Shown here: in pieces, positions 40,854 to 48,844 of the stretch
How positions within the stretch are numbered: position 1 is the stretch's first letter
How the letters are laid out: each line of letters opens with the position of its first letter
Notes under the pieces: generated by a model
What the model was told of the DNA's origin: nothing
What the model saw: only the letters and a program-made list of their open reading frames with translations
Database searches by the model: none
DNA from: Arthrobacter sp. M4
GTDB taxonomy: Bacteria > Actinomycetota > Actinomycetes > Actinomycetales > Micrococcaceae
Length of the DNA: 52,090 nucleotides
Direction of reading: 5' to 3'
Assembly (NCBI RefSeq): GCF_020251205.1
Contig: NZ_JAIWYX010000022.1
Span: forward strand, 1 to 52,090
Translations under genes and position numbers: made by a program

Positions 40854-41863
40854 GCCGTGTAGCCATTCGGGTTGTTCTTCTGCCAGCGCCAGTGGTCCTG
40901 GCACATCTCGTCGAGAGTTTTGGTGGTGGACCAACCAAGGTCGGCGAGGGCAGCTGAGGCGTCCGCCCAGAATGCGGGAAGGTCTCCGGCTCGACGGCCC
41001 GTGATCTCGTAGGGCAGCTCCCGTCCAACCGCCTTTTCGAAGGAATGCAGGACCTCCAGCACCGAGGAGCCGGTGCCGGAGCCAAGGTTCCAGCGGAAGA
41101 CACCCGCCTTGTCCGCAACATGGTTCAGGGCGGCAACGTGGCCATCGGCAAGGTCGGTGACGTGGATGTAGTCGCGGAGGCACGTGCCATCCGGCGTGTC
41201 ATAGTCGCCGCCGAAGACCATGAGCTTTTCGCGGCGGCCCACTGCCACCTGCGCGATAAACGGAACCAGGTTGTTGGGGATGCCCTGCGGGTCCTCGCCG
41301 ATTCGGCCCGACGGGTGGGCGCCCACAGGGTTGAAGTAGCGTAGGAGAGCGATGTGCCAGCGATCGTCTGCCGAGCCAAGGTCGGACAGGATGTCCTCGA
41401 TCTGCTCCTTGGTGCGGCCGTACGGGTTGTTGGCCCCGATCTCCATCTTCTCCACGTAGGGGATGGGGTTGTGCTCTCCGTACACCGTGGCTGAAGAGCT
41501 AAAGACGATCCGGCGGACGTTATGTCCGTCCATGACTCGGATAAGGTTCAGCGTGCCGACGATGTTGTTGTAGTAGTACTTCAACGGTTCCTTGACCGAT
41601 TCGCCAACGGCTTTGAGTCCGGCGAAGTGGATGACCGCGTCGATGGCGTGCTCCCGGAAGACCCCATCCAAAGCCTGCTCGTCCAGCAAATCCACTTGGT
41701 GGAACGCGGCCGTCTTGCCGCTCAGTTCCGCCACGCGCCGCAGCGACTCCTCGCTGGAGTTCGCCAGGTTGTCGACGACAACCACGTCGTGGCCGGCTTC
41801 CTGCAGGGACAGAACGGTGTGCGAACCGATGTAGCCGGTGCCGCCGGTGACAAGAATTTTCAC
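40850..41863 (-). CDS. galE: UDP-glucose 4-epimerase
   Basis: Interconverts UDP-galactose and UDP-glucose in the Leloir pathway. 337 residues of the extended SDR family: NAD-binding GGTGYIGSHT (7-16), SSSATVYG with the catalytic Ser/Thr, and NNPYGRTK carrying the Tyr-x-x-x-Lys pair. GTG 41863 is chosen since GGAG stands just upstream and the protein then starts MKILVTGG. galK and galT are not in the window. It follows the DeoR gene by 113 bases on the same strand. Confidence 0.95.
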   Translation of the reverse strand: MKILVTGGTGYIGSHTVLSLQEAGHDVVVVDNLANSSEESLRRVAELSGKTAAFHQVDLLDEQALDGVFREHAIDAVIHFAGLKAVGESVKEPLKYYYNNIVGTLNLIRVMDGHNVRRIVFSSSATVYGEHNPIPYVEKMEIGANNPYGRTKEQIEDILSDLGSADDRWHIALLRYFNPVGAHPSGRIGEDPQGIPNNLVPFIAQVAVGRREKLMVFGGDYDTPDGTCLRDYIHVTDLADGHVAALNHVADKAGVFRWNLGSGTGSSVLEVLHSFEKAVGRELPYEITGRRAGDLPAFWADASAALADLGWSTTKTLDEMCQDHWRWQKNNPNGYTA

Positions 41864-41976
41864 GTCATCTCCAGAACTTGAGGCGAGGCTTTCCTCACCA
41901 TAATACGAACATTTCCGCAACTAAAGCAACAAAAGCTAACAAATCGCCTGGGCCGGTATCCGCGGGCAATCCGCCC

Positions 41977-42765
41977 CTACTCTCCAGCGATCCGCAGGCG
42001 TCCTACGCCCTCACTCAGAACCCTTCGTGCGTCTTCGCCCAGTTGGGCGTCGGTGATGACCTCATCTGCAGCCTCCAGCGCCGCGATGGAGGCGATGCCC
42101 ACCGTCCCCCACTTGCTGTGGTCGGCCAGGACGACGACGTTGCGCGCCGCGTCCATGAACGCCCGGTCAGTCTCCGCCTCCAGGATGTTCGGGGTCGTGA
42201 AGCCGGCTTTGGCATCCATCCCGTGCACCCCAAGGAACAGCACGTCCAAATGCAGCTGCTTGAGTGCACCGGTGGCGATGGGCCCCACCAAGGCATCCGA
42301 CGGAGTGCGCTCCCCGCCGATCAGGATGACAGTGGAGTCCATGCGTCCAGCACCCATGGAAGACCCGGCATGGAAGAGCTCGGCAATCCGGATCGAATTT
42401 GTGACCACGGTGATTCGGGGTCCGGGCACTAGAAGTTCGGCGAGGGCGTAGGTGGTTGTTCCTGCGCTCAGGCCGATCGCCATTCCTTCGCGCACCAGGC
42501 TGGCCGCGGCGAGTGCGATGGCTTGCTTCTCTGTAGTCAGCTGGGTTGATTTCAGCTCGAAACCCGGCTCGTGTGCCCGGGTGTCGCCCAGGACCTTGGC
42601 GCCGCCATGGATCCGTTCCAGCTGACCGCTTTCTTCGAGCGCTTCGATGTCACGGCGCACCGTCATGGCCGACACGCCCAGGACCTGAGCCAAATCGGAG
42701 ATTCGTACCACGCGCTCACGCTGGACGGCGTCAAGAATTGCGGCATGGCGGGCAGCCTGCAGCAT
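41977..42765 (-). CDS. DeoR-family transcriptional regulator
   Basis: A 262-residue DeoR/GlpR-type repressor. N-terminal HTH RISDLAQVLGVSAMTVRRDI (about 21-40), followed by the family sequence LERIHGGA. The C-terminal sensor has GLSAGTTTYALAELL and VVLADHSKWG, which bind phosphorylated sugars in relatives. ATG 42765 follows AAAGGTG. Lying upstream of galE on the same strand, it may control galactose or hexose-phosphate use. Confidence 0.9.
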   Translation of the reverse strand: MLQAARHAAILDAVQRERVVRISDLAQVLGVSAMTVRRDIEALEESGQLERIHGGAKVLGDTRAHEPGFELKSTQLTTEKQAIALAAASLVREGMAIGLSAGTTTYALAELLVPGPRITVVTNSIRIAELFHAGSSMGAGRMDSTVILIGGERTPSDALVGPIATGALKQLHLDVLFLGVHGMDAKAGFTTPNILEAETDRAFMDAARNVVVLADHSKWGTVGIASIAALEAADEVITDAQLGEDARRVLSEGVGRLRIAGE

Positions 42766-42828
42766 CGGGCACCTTTCGTTGATGGACTCGCTCTGTGTCC
42801 ATCATTGCCCATCGCAGCAGGTTAACGA

Positions 42829-42866
42829 CGTTTGGGCCCGTCGAATGTCATCGGCGGGCCCAAACG
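42829..42866 (-). terminator. Terminator of acs
   Basis: CGTTTGGGCCCG pairs perfectly with 42855-42866 (12-bp stem, 14-base loop), 20 bases after the acs stop. The stem itself ends in AAACG/CGTTT; there is little T-run beyond it. Confidence 0.65.
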
Positions 42867-42886
42867 CCAGCGGGTGTGGTGTTGCG

Positions 42887-44944
42887 CTACTTCCGTAGTG
42901 AGGTGGCGATTTCCTGCATGATCGTGGGGTCGGACAGGGTGGTGGCGTCGCCCACTTCGCGGCCTTCGGCGACGTCTTTGAGGAGTCGGCGCATGATTTT
43001 GCCGGAGCGCGTCTTGGGCAGTTCGGGGACTACCAGGATGTGCTTGGGTTTGGCGATGGGGCCGATTTCCTTGCCGACGTGGTTGCGCAGTTCCTGCACG
43101 GTGGCGTCGCCGTTGTTCGCGGCGTCGCCGCGGAGGATGACGAACGCGACGACGGCCTGGCCGGTGGTTTCGTCGGCGGCACCCACGACGGCGGCCTCCG
43201 CGACGGACGGGTGGGACACCAGCGCGGATTCGATTTCGGTGGTGGAGAGCCGGTGTCCGGAAACGTTCATGACGTCGTCCACGCGCCCGAGCAGCCAGAT
43301 GTCGCCGTCGTCGTCCTTCTTGGCGCCGTCACCGGCGAAGTACATGTTCTCGAACCGGGACCAGTAGGTTTCCTTGAACCGTTCCGGGTCGCCCCAGATA
43401 CCGCGCAGCATGGACGGCCACGGTTCGCGGATCACCAGGAAGCCGCCGTGCCCGTTGGGGACGGACTCGCCGAGTTCGTCGACGACGTCCACGGCGATTC
43501 CGGGCAGCGGCACCTGCGCGGACCCGGGCTTGGTGGCGGTGACGCCGGGCAGCGGGGCGATCATTTGCGCACCGGTTTCGGTCTGCCACCAGGTGTCCAC
43601 AATCGGGGCCGGGTTGTCCTTCTGCTCGCCGTTCTTCCCGGCGTTGGAGCCGATGACCTCGCGGTACCACATCCAGGCTTCGGGGTTGATCGGTTCGCCC
43701 ACGGTGCCCAGGACGCGGATGGAGGACAGGTCGTACTTGGCCGGGATGTCCTTGCCCCACTTCATGAAGGTGCGGATCGCGGTGGGGGCGGTGTAGAGGA
43801 TGGAGACCTTGTACTTCTCCACGATTTCCCACCAGCGGCCCTGGTGCGGGGAGTCCGGGGTTCCCTCGTACATGACCTGGGTGGCGCCGTTGATCAGCGG
43901 GGCGTAGGCGACGTAGGAGTGGCCGGTGACCCAGCCGACGTCGGCGGTGCACCAGTACACGTCCGTTTCCGGGTGCAGGTCGAAGACCGCCTTGTGCGTG
44001 TACGCGGTCTGGGTGAGGAAACCACCGGTGGTGTGCAGGATGCCCTTGGGCTTGCCGGTGGTGCCGGAGGTGTAGAGGATGAACAGCGGGTGCTCGCTGT
44101 CATGCCCGACGGCGGTGTGCTGCGCCGGGGCGGCCTCCACCGTGTCGTTCCACCAGTGGTCCCGGCCCTTAACCCAGTTGATCGGCTCGCCGTTGCGCTT
44201 GACCACCACGACGTGCTCCACACCGTGGCCCGGCTTGGACAGCGCTTCGTCCACCGCAGGCTTCAGCGAGCTGGGCTTGCCGCGGCGGTAAGTCCCATCG
44301 GCTGTGACCACCAGCTTGGCTTCGGCGTCGTCGATACGTGAGCGCAGGGCGTCGGCGGAGAAGCCACCGAACACTACCGAGTGCACGGCGCCGATCCGGG
44401 CGCAGGCCAGCATGGTGATGACCGCCTCGGGGATCATCGGCAGGTACACGGCAACGCGGTCGCCCTTGGCCACGCCCAGGGACTCGAAGGCGTTGGCGGC
44501 CTTCTGCACTTCCTCGGCGAGCTCGGCGTAGGTGTAGCTGCGGGTGTCGCCCGGCTCGCCCTCGAAGAAGATCGCAACGCGGTCGCCGATCCCGTTCTCA
44601 ACGTGCCGGTCCAGCGCGTTGTACGCCGCATTGACTTCCCCGCCCACAAACCACTTCGCAAACGGAGGATTGGACCAATCCAGCGCCTGATCAAAATCCT
44701 TGCTCCAGCTCAGCAGCTCACGGGCCTGCCGCGCCCAAAAAGCGGGGCGGTCACCGTCGGCCTCAACATAATCGGCAGCGGTGACCACCGCGTTCGCTGC
44801 GAACTCCTCTGACGGCGGAAAACTACGCTCCTCATGAAGCAGATTCTCAAGCGCATCGCCCTGCGACGCTTGGCCAGCTGCAGCGGGGGAGTTGGCTGTG
44901 GTGGGTGCAGCGGTGGCCGTTGATCCGGTGGTGTCCTGAGACAT
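42887..44944 (-). CDS. acs: Acetyl-CoA synthetase
   Basis: Activates acetate to acetyl-CoA through acetyl-AMP. 685 residues from ATG 44944, with GAGG 6 bases before it; ATG 44956 is in frame. The first 40 residues are a Thr/Ala-rich extension. Motifs: ATP loop YTSGTTGKPKGILHTTGG, TDVYWCTADVGWVTGHSY, DTWWQTETGAQM, hinge LLGRVDDVMNVSGHRLSTTE, and the C-terminal RSGKIMRRLL whose Lys is acetylated in relatives. A Crp-like site lies upstream at 45090-45105, which fits catabolite control of acs. Confidence 0.97.
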   Translation of the reverse strand: MSQDTTGSTATAAPTTANSPAAAGQASQGDALENLLHEERSFPPSEEFAANAVVTAADYVEADGDRPAFWARQARELLSWSKDFDQALDWSNPPFAKWFVGGEVNAAYNALDRHVENGIGDRVAIFFEGEPGDTRSYTYAELAEEVQKAANAFESLGVAKGDRVAVYLPMIPEAVITMLACARIGAVHSVVFGGFSADALRSRIDDAEAKLVVTADGTYRRGKPSSLKPAVDEALSKPGHGVEHVVVVKRNGEPINWVKGRDHWWNDTVEAAPAQHTAVGHDSEHPLFILYTSGTTGKPKGILHTTGGFLTQTAYTHKAVFDLHPETDVYWCTADVGWVTGHSYVAYAPLINGATQVMYEGTPDSPHQGRWWEIVEKYKVSILYTAPTAIRTFMKWGKDIPAKYDLSSIRVLGTVGEPINPEAWMWYREVIGSNAGKNGEQKDNPAPIVDTWWQTETGAQMIAPLPGVTATKPGSAQVPLPGIAVDVVDELGESVPNGHGGFLVIREPWPSMLRGIWGDPERFKETYWSRFENMYFAGDGAKKDDDGDIWLLGRVDDVMNVSGHRLSTTEIESALVSHPSVAEAAVVGAADETTGQAVVAFVILRGDAANNGDATVQELRNHVGKEIGPIAKPKHILVVPELPKTRSGKIMRRLLKDVAEGREVGDATTLSDPTIMQEIATSLRK

Positions 44945-45357
44945 GGTGAACCTCATTATTCATCGATCTTTGCTGCGCGGACGCCGGTTGCCTGACCCTT
45001 CCCGCAGCTTCTTGAGCTGCGGCAAAAGATCATCCGGCGGTCCGCCAGGAACTGTCCACATCCAACCTTAGCCGTTGGCACAGGCATGACGTGTCGGGCG
45101 TCACAGTCCAGCTGGGTTGTGGCGCCAAGTGGCGCCCTTTTCGCGCCGAATGGTGGCAGTCATAAGTTTCAGCGAAGAGCGGACAACCCCTCCACATAGG
45201 GTTCCGAGCTAGTGGCCGAACATGGCGTTGGCTAGGCTGAGAATGAATCCACACCAGCGGGTGTCGGCGGCCTTGGCCCTTGACCAATTGTCAAGGAGCC
45301 GTGCCTGTCGACGCCGGCCGGCGCCGCCCAAGGTGCCGACGCAGTAAGGAGAAACGA
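44945..45357. other. Divergent region between acs and the membrane-protein gene
   Basis: No gene is seen in these 413 bases. Contents: an 8-bp perfect hairpin at 45002-45022 (CCGCAGCT/AGCTGCGG) in the acs leader, a Crp-like site at 45090-45105, and a perfect inverted repeat CCTTGAC-CAATT-GTCAAGG at 45278-45296, about 60 bases before the membrane-protein start. Confidence 0.6.
45090..45105. promoter_or_regulatory. Candidate Crp site CGTGT-N6-TCACA upstream of acs
   Basis: The right half matches the TCACA consensus exactly and the left half in three of five bases. It is about 145 bp before the acs start. The Crp gene is in the window. Confidence 0.35.
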
Positions 45358-46827
45358 ATGACCCAGCCAAGCCAGGGGCCGATCGACGACGCGGGATCGC
45401 CGGCGTCGCCGGCTCCTTCAGCCCATACTGGAGAGCAGGCACAAATGCAGTCGGCTCAATCGGCGCCACGTGCCGACGAGTCCTCGGCCAAGCCCGATTC
45501 GCAGCCGTCCGGTCTGCAGCCTTCTGACCCCAAGTTGTCCGGTTCGCAGCCTTCTGCTTCCCAACGGCCTGCTTCCCAGCAGGCCAGCGGGAGTTATCAG
45601 GCGATCGTTGGCCCCTTTACCTATCGTGATCTGGCCGTTTTCGGGTCCACCCTGCTTTTGTTCATTGCGTCATTGCTCCCGATGTTTGGCGGCCGTGTCA
45701 ATCTTTGGGGCGTCAACAACCTTTTCTTCCTGGGGCTGGGGATTCTCCTGCCCATCACGGTGTCGGCAATGTTCGTTGCCCGCAGGCTGCAGCCCACCAC
45801 GATTATCCGCGTTGGCTCCCTGTCGATTGACCAATTTGCCTCCGTGGTGGCGTCGTTCGCTTTCGCGCTCTACTTCCTGACGACGGCCGTCAGCTTTGGC
45901 GGAAGCGCGCTTCTCGGTCTGATCGGGGCCTTGGGGCTTTTCGCATCAACGGTTCTGGGCCCGCACATTCCCTATCTCTCCGTTGACTTCAAGGACCGGG
46001 TGGAGGTTCCCGCCCACGTTGTGGCCCGTGAAGCGGTTGTGCCCACCCGCAAGCCCGCCGTGCCCAAGGCGCCCAAACCGGCCAAGGAACAAGCCGCCAA
46101 AGCGCAGACTGCCAAGTCCGGCGGATGGCGTGGTGCCCTCAGCGGTGCGCTGGGAGGCACTGGGGCTGGCGCGGCTGGTGCCGGGGCTGGCGCGGCTGGA
46201 GCTGGGGCAGGAGCAGGTGCCAGTGCGGCCGGTGCCGGCGCCGTCGGTACCGGGGCTGGCGCGGCTGGAGCTGGCGCTGGGGCAGGTGCCAGTGCGGCTG
46301 GTGTCGGCGCCGTTGGCACCGGGGCTGGCGCGGCTGCCGCACCTGAAGCTGCCACCGTCGGCGCTGCTTCCGGCCCGGCTGGAAGGCCCGACGCCGACGC
46401 GACCCAGGCGTCCGCCGTCGTACCTTCCGCCGGGGTCGCCTCAGGCGGCGCTTCGGCGTCAAGCGCGGCCCCGAGCGCCGGTTCAGTGGGCTCGTCGCCA
46501 GCCGATGCGCTTCCCCCGACTACAGCCTCGCCGGTCGTTCCGTCCGGAGGGCAGAGTTCGACGCGTGAGCCGCAGACCCGTATCGGCGCCACGGTGGACC
46601 CTTCCAGCCGGGTCGATGAGGACCACGGACCGCATTACGAAGCGTTCTGGTTTGCCGTGGCCCAGCCGCGCACGGCGGTGGATGAGCACTCGGGTGCTCC
46701 GGTCTTTACGATCGAACCCGGTGGCTGGGTGCTTGCGCTTGAGGACCGTGGCCACGAGTTCCTTGTTCAGCACAGCGACGGCAGGGTAGGCGTCCTGCGC
46801 GACCTTAGCCACATAGAACGCGGCTAG
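45358..46827 (+). CDS. Membrane protein with Gly/Ala repeat linker, unknown function
   Basis: A 489-residue protein. Residues 1-80 are Ser/Gln/Pro-rich with repeated SGSQPS-like words. Four hydrophobic segments follow (about 93-112, 118-145, 157-180, 182-205). Next come a Lys/Ala/Pro segment, a low-complexity Gly/Ala linker built from a tandem 69-bp repeat, and a final domain of about 55 residues (FTIEPGGWVLALEDRGHEFL) that looks like a small SH3-type or NUDIX-adjacent beta fold. ATG 45358 follows AAGGAG. nth starts 2 bases after its stop. I recognise no family; the soluble C-terminal domain after a flexible linker suggests a tethered interaction domain. Confidence 0.75.
   Translation: MTQPSQGPIDDAGSPASPAPSAHTGEQAQMQSAQSAPRADESSAKPDSQPSGLQPSDPKLSGSQPSASQRPASQQASGSYQAIVGPFTYRDLAVFGSTLLLFIASLLPMFGGRVNLWGVNNLFFLGLGILLPITVSAMFVARRLQPTTIIRVGSLSIDQFASVVASFAFALYFLTTAVSFGGSALLGLIGALGLFASTVLGPHIPYLSVDFKDRVEVPAHVVAREAVVPTRKPAVPKAPKPAKEQAAKAQTAKSGGWRGALSGALGGTGAGAAGAGAGAAGAGAGAGASAAGAGAVGTGAGAAGAGAGAGASAAGVGAVGTGAGAAAAPEAATVGAASGPAGRPDADATQASAVVPSAGVASGGASASSAAPSAGSVGSSPADALPPTTASPVVPSGGQSSTREPQTRIGATVDPSSRVDEDHGPHYEAFWFAVAQPRTAVDEHSGAPVFTIEPGGWVLALEDRGHEFLVQHSDGRVGVLRDLSHIERG
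46183..46320 (+). repeat. Tandem 69-bp coding repeat (Gly/Ala linker)
   Basis: Units at 46183-46251 and 46252-46320 each encode 23 residues (GAGAAGAGAGAGASAAG...VGT) and differ at a few bases and one residue. A third unit begins at 46321 and breaks off. The repeat is in phase with the frame. Confidence 0.9.
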
Positions 46828-46829
46828 CA

Positions 46830-47633
46830 ATGGCCGCGGTAGTGGCAGCGTCGGCCGAGTCTCCGCTTGCGTTGAAACGCCGGGCAAGGCGCATCAACAA
46901 GGTTCTGGCGGAGAAGTATCCGTATGCCCATGCGGAACTGGATTTCACCAATCCTTTCGAGCTTCTGGTAGCCACGATTCTGTCCGCGCAGACCACGGAT
47001 GTCCTGGTCAACCAGGTCACCAAGGTGCTGTTCCGGCGGTATCCGGATGCTCGGAGCATGGCCGAAGCTGACCCTGCCGAGCTAGAGGCCATTATCCAAC
47101 CGACCGGGTTTTTCCGGGCCAAGGCCCGCAACATTTTGGCGATGTCCACCCGGCTGGTGGACGAGTTCGACGGAGTGGTGCCTGGCAGGCTGGAAGACCT
47201 GGTGAAACTTCCTGGCGTGGGACGGAAAACAGCAAACGTGGTGCTGGGCAACGCATTCGGTGTGCCCGGCATCACCGTTGACACGCACTTCGCCCGCCTT
47301 GCGCGTCGCTTTGGGTGGACCGCCTCCGAGGACCCGGTGAAGATCGAGTTCGACGTGGCGGAACTGTTTGAACCGAAGGACTGGACCATGCTGTCGCACC
47401 GTGTGGTGTTCCACGGGCGCCGTGTATGCCATTCCCGGAGGCCCGCCTGCGGGGCGTGTCCTGTGGCGAACTGGTGTCCCAGTTATGGCGAAGGAGAGAC
47501 CGATCCGGTGAAAGCGGCCAAGCTGCTGAAGTACGAACTGGCCCCCGGCAAGGAGCAACTCCTGGCGAAGCTCCTCGCCGAGACCCACCGGGCCGCCGAG
47601 ATTCGCATGGAGTCGCAGCGGAGGATCCCATGA
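46830..47633 (+). CDS. nth: Endonuclease III
   Basis: Base-excision repair glycosylase/AP-lyase for oxidised pyrimidines, 267 residues. Helix-hairpin-helix LPGVGRKTANVVLG with catalytic Lys133, catalytic Asp151 in TVDTHFARLARR, and a [4Fe-4S] cluster motif of Cys200, 207, 210 and 216 (C-x6-C-x2-C-x5-C). A tail of about 45 residues follows the cluster. The ATG follows the preceding stop by 2 bases, and its own stop overlaps the NUDIX start by 4 bases (ATGA), so the genes are coupled. Confidence 0.96.
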   Translation: MAAVVAASAESPLALKRRARRINKVLAEKYPYAHAELDFTNPFELLVATILSAQTTDVLVNQVTKVLFRRYPDARSMAEADPAELEAIIQPTGFFRAKARNILAMSTRLVDEFDGVVPGRLEDLVKLPGVGRKTANVVLGNAFGVPGITVDTHFARLARRFGWTASEDPVKIEFDVAELFEPKDWTMLSHRVVFHGRRVCHSRRPACGACPVANWCPSYGEGETDPVKAAKLLKYELAPGKEQLLAKLLAETHRAAEIRMESQRRIP

Positions 47634-48310
47634 CGGCTTACGAGGACCTTTCCAAGCTGGCTCGGAGGGCCGCTGCCGGTGATGTACCGGACCTCGATCC
47701 CCGCATTACCGCGCATGCCGTCGATCCCTCGAAAGCCCGTCGCGCTGCCGTGTTGATGCTGTTCGGTGTCCTGGACAACGTGCCCGCGGATTCAGATAAG
47801 CCGCTGGCCCCCGCTGACTTGGACGTGCTCCTCCTTGAACGTGCCCACACCCTGGATGATCACCCCGGCCAGGTCGCGTTTCCCGGGGGCAGCATCGATC
47901 CTGGCGATCAGACTCCTGTGGCCGCGGCATTACGTGAAGCTGTGGAGGAAACCGGACTCGATGCCAGCGGGGTCCAGGTGCTCGGAAGCATGCCGGACCT
48001 GGGGCTCACCCGCAGCAACTTTGTGGTAACGCCCGTGTTGGCCTGGTGGGCTGCGCCGTCGCCGGTGCGGGTGGTGGACTACGCCGAATCGGCGCAGGTC
48101 TTTAGGGTCCCCGTGCGCGACCTGCTGGACCCCGAAAACCGCTTTACCGCAACTATCAGTCGGGGTGGCAGGACCTTCGAAAGTCCGGGCTTTTCGGTCA
48201 ACGGCTTGGTGGTCTGGGGGTTTACGGGGCTGGTCCTCAGTGGGCTGTTCCAGCAGTTGGACTGGAGTGTTGCCTGGGACGAAAAGCGACAGCGGGAGAT
48301 CAGCGTTTAA
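47630..48310 (+). CDS. NUDIX hydrolase, CoA pyrophosphatase type
   Basis: A 226-residue NUDIX protein. LLLERAHTLDDHPGQVAFPG matches the CoA-pyrophosphatase signature (LLxxRs...LrxHxGqvaFPGG). The NUDIX box is GGSIDPGDQTPVAAALREAV followed by EETG, with Asp at the first acidic position instead of Glu. The family splits CoA into 4'-phosphopantetheine and 3',5'-ADP. Directly coupled to nth, as in mycobacteria (Rv3672c-Rv3674c region). Confidence 0.9.
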   Translation: MTAYEDLSKLARRAAAGDVPDLDPRITAHAVDPSKARRAAVLMLFGVLDNVPADSDKPLAPADLDVLLLERAHTLDDHPGQVAFPGGSIDPGDQTPVAAALREAVEETGLDASGVQVLGSMPDLGLTRSNFVVTPVLAWWAAPSPVRVVDYAESAQVFRVPVRDLLDPENRFTATISRGGRTFESPGFSVNGLVVWGFTGLVLSGLFQQLDWSVAWDEKRQREISV

Positions 48311-48495
48311 GCTGCCCGGGACTGATCGACGATGATGCCGGTTGCTGCGTTCTCGCGGACAGCGTTGATTCCGGCCACAACTGCCTTTAAATGTTGGAAC
48401 CTGGGCGATACGGCGACGACGGTTCCATCATCGGCGGTGAGCCGGAAGCGGTAGGAGTCTTCGCCGTCTTTGAGAATTTCGAACTTTCCGGCCAT
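48307..48495 (-). CDS. YegP/DUF1508-family small protein
   Basis: A 62-residue protein beginning MAGKFEILKDGEDSYRFRL, the DUF1508 pattern of a small beta-rich unit, here as a single copy. Function unknown. Its end overlaps the convergent NUDIX gene by 4 bases. Confidence 0.85.
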   Translation of the reverse strand: MAGKFEILKDGEDSYRFRLTADDGTVVAVSPRFQHLKAVVAGINAVRENAATGIIVDQSRAA

Positions 48496-48844
48496 GGGCG
48501 CGGTTCCCCCTTCATATGCGTCATTGCACTGTGTCGGCGATCACCTTCAGCCACCACAGGTGATGACCATATCGGGTATGGACAAGGGGGCCCAAGTTAC
48601 TGCGGGGTACGTTACCCCGGATGGACGACCGTGCCGAAAAACGACTCTGTGTGACCGCCACTCCAGGATTTTCAGGGTCTTGCGGGATTCAAGCGCACAA
48701 GGTGGGAGGCCGGACGTACCGAGCAGCGCAGTCATGCGGGCGGCGTCGAGCACGCGCCGTCGAGTGGGCGTCGTGGAGCGGGCGCAGTTGTGCGGGCGCA
48801 GTCGAGCGGGCGTCCTAGAGCGTACGCCGTCGAGCACGCTGCCG
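48496..48844. other. Intergenic region with a 14-bp minisatellite
   Basis: No gene is visible in these 349 bases. The left part carries nothing I recognise beyond the upstream region of the YegP gene; the right third is the repeat array at 48730-48841. Confidence 0.6.
48730..48841. repeat. Degenerate tandem array, eight 14-bp units
   Basis: Eight consecutive 14-mers, such as CGTCGAGCACGCGC, CGTCGAGTGGGCGT, CGTGGAGCGGGCGC and AGTCGAGCGGGCGT, share the core GAGCGGGCG. The array ends 4 bases before the stop codon of the polymerase gene. The 14-bp period is not a multiple of three, which argues against coding. Confidence 0.85.

Noticed and set aside
43040..44341. A 433-codon open frame antisense to acs
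   Set aside because: The composition is Gly/Asp/Val-rich without domains, and acs motifs occupy the other strand throughout.
48730..48841. Possible CRISPR array
   Set aside because: The units are 14 bp, contiguous and degenerate, with no spacers and no cas genes.
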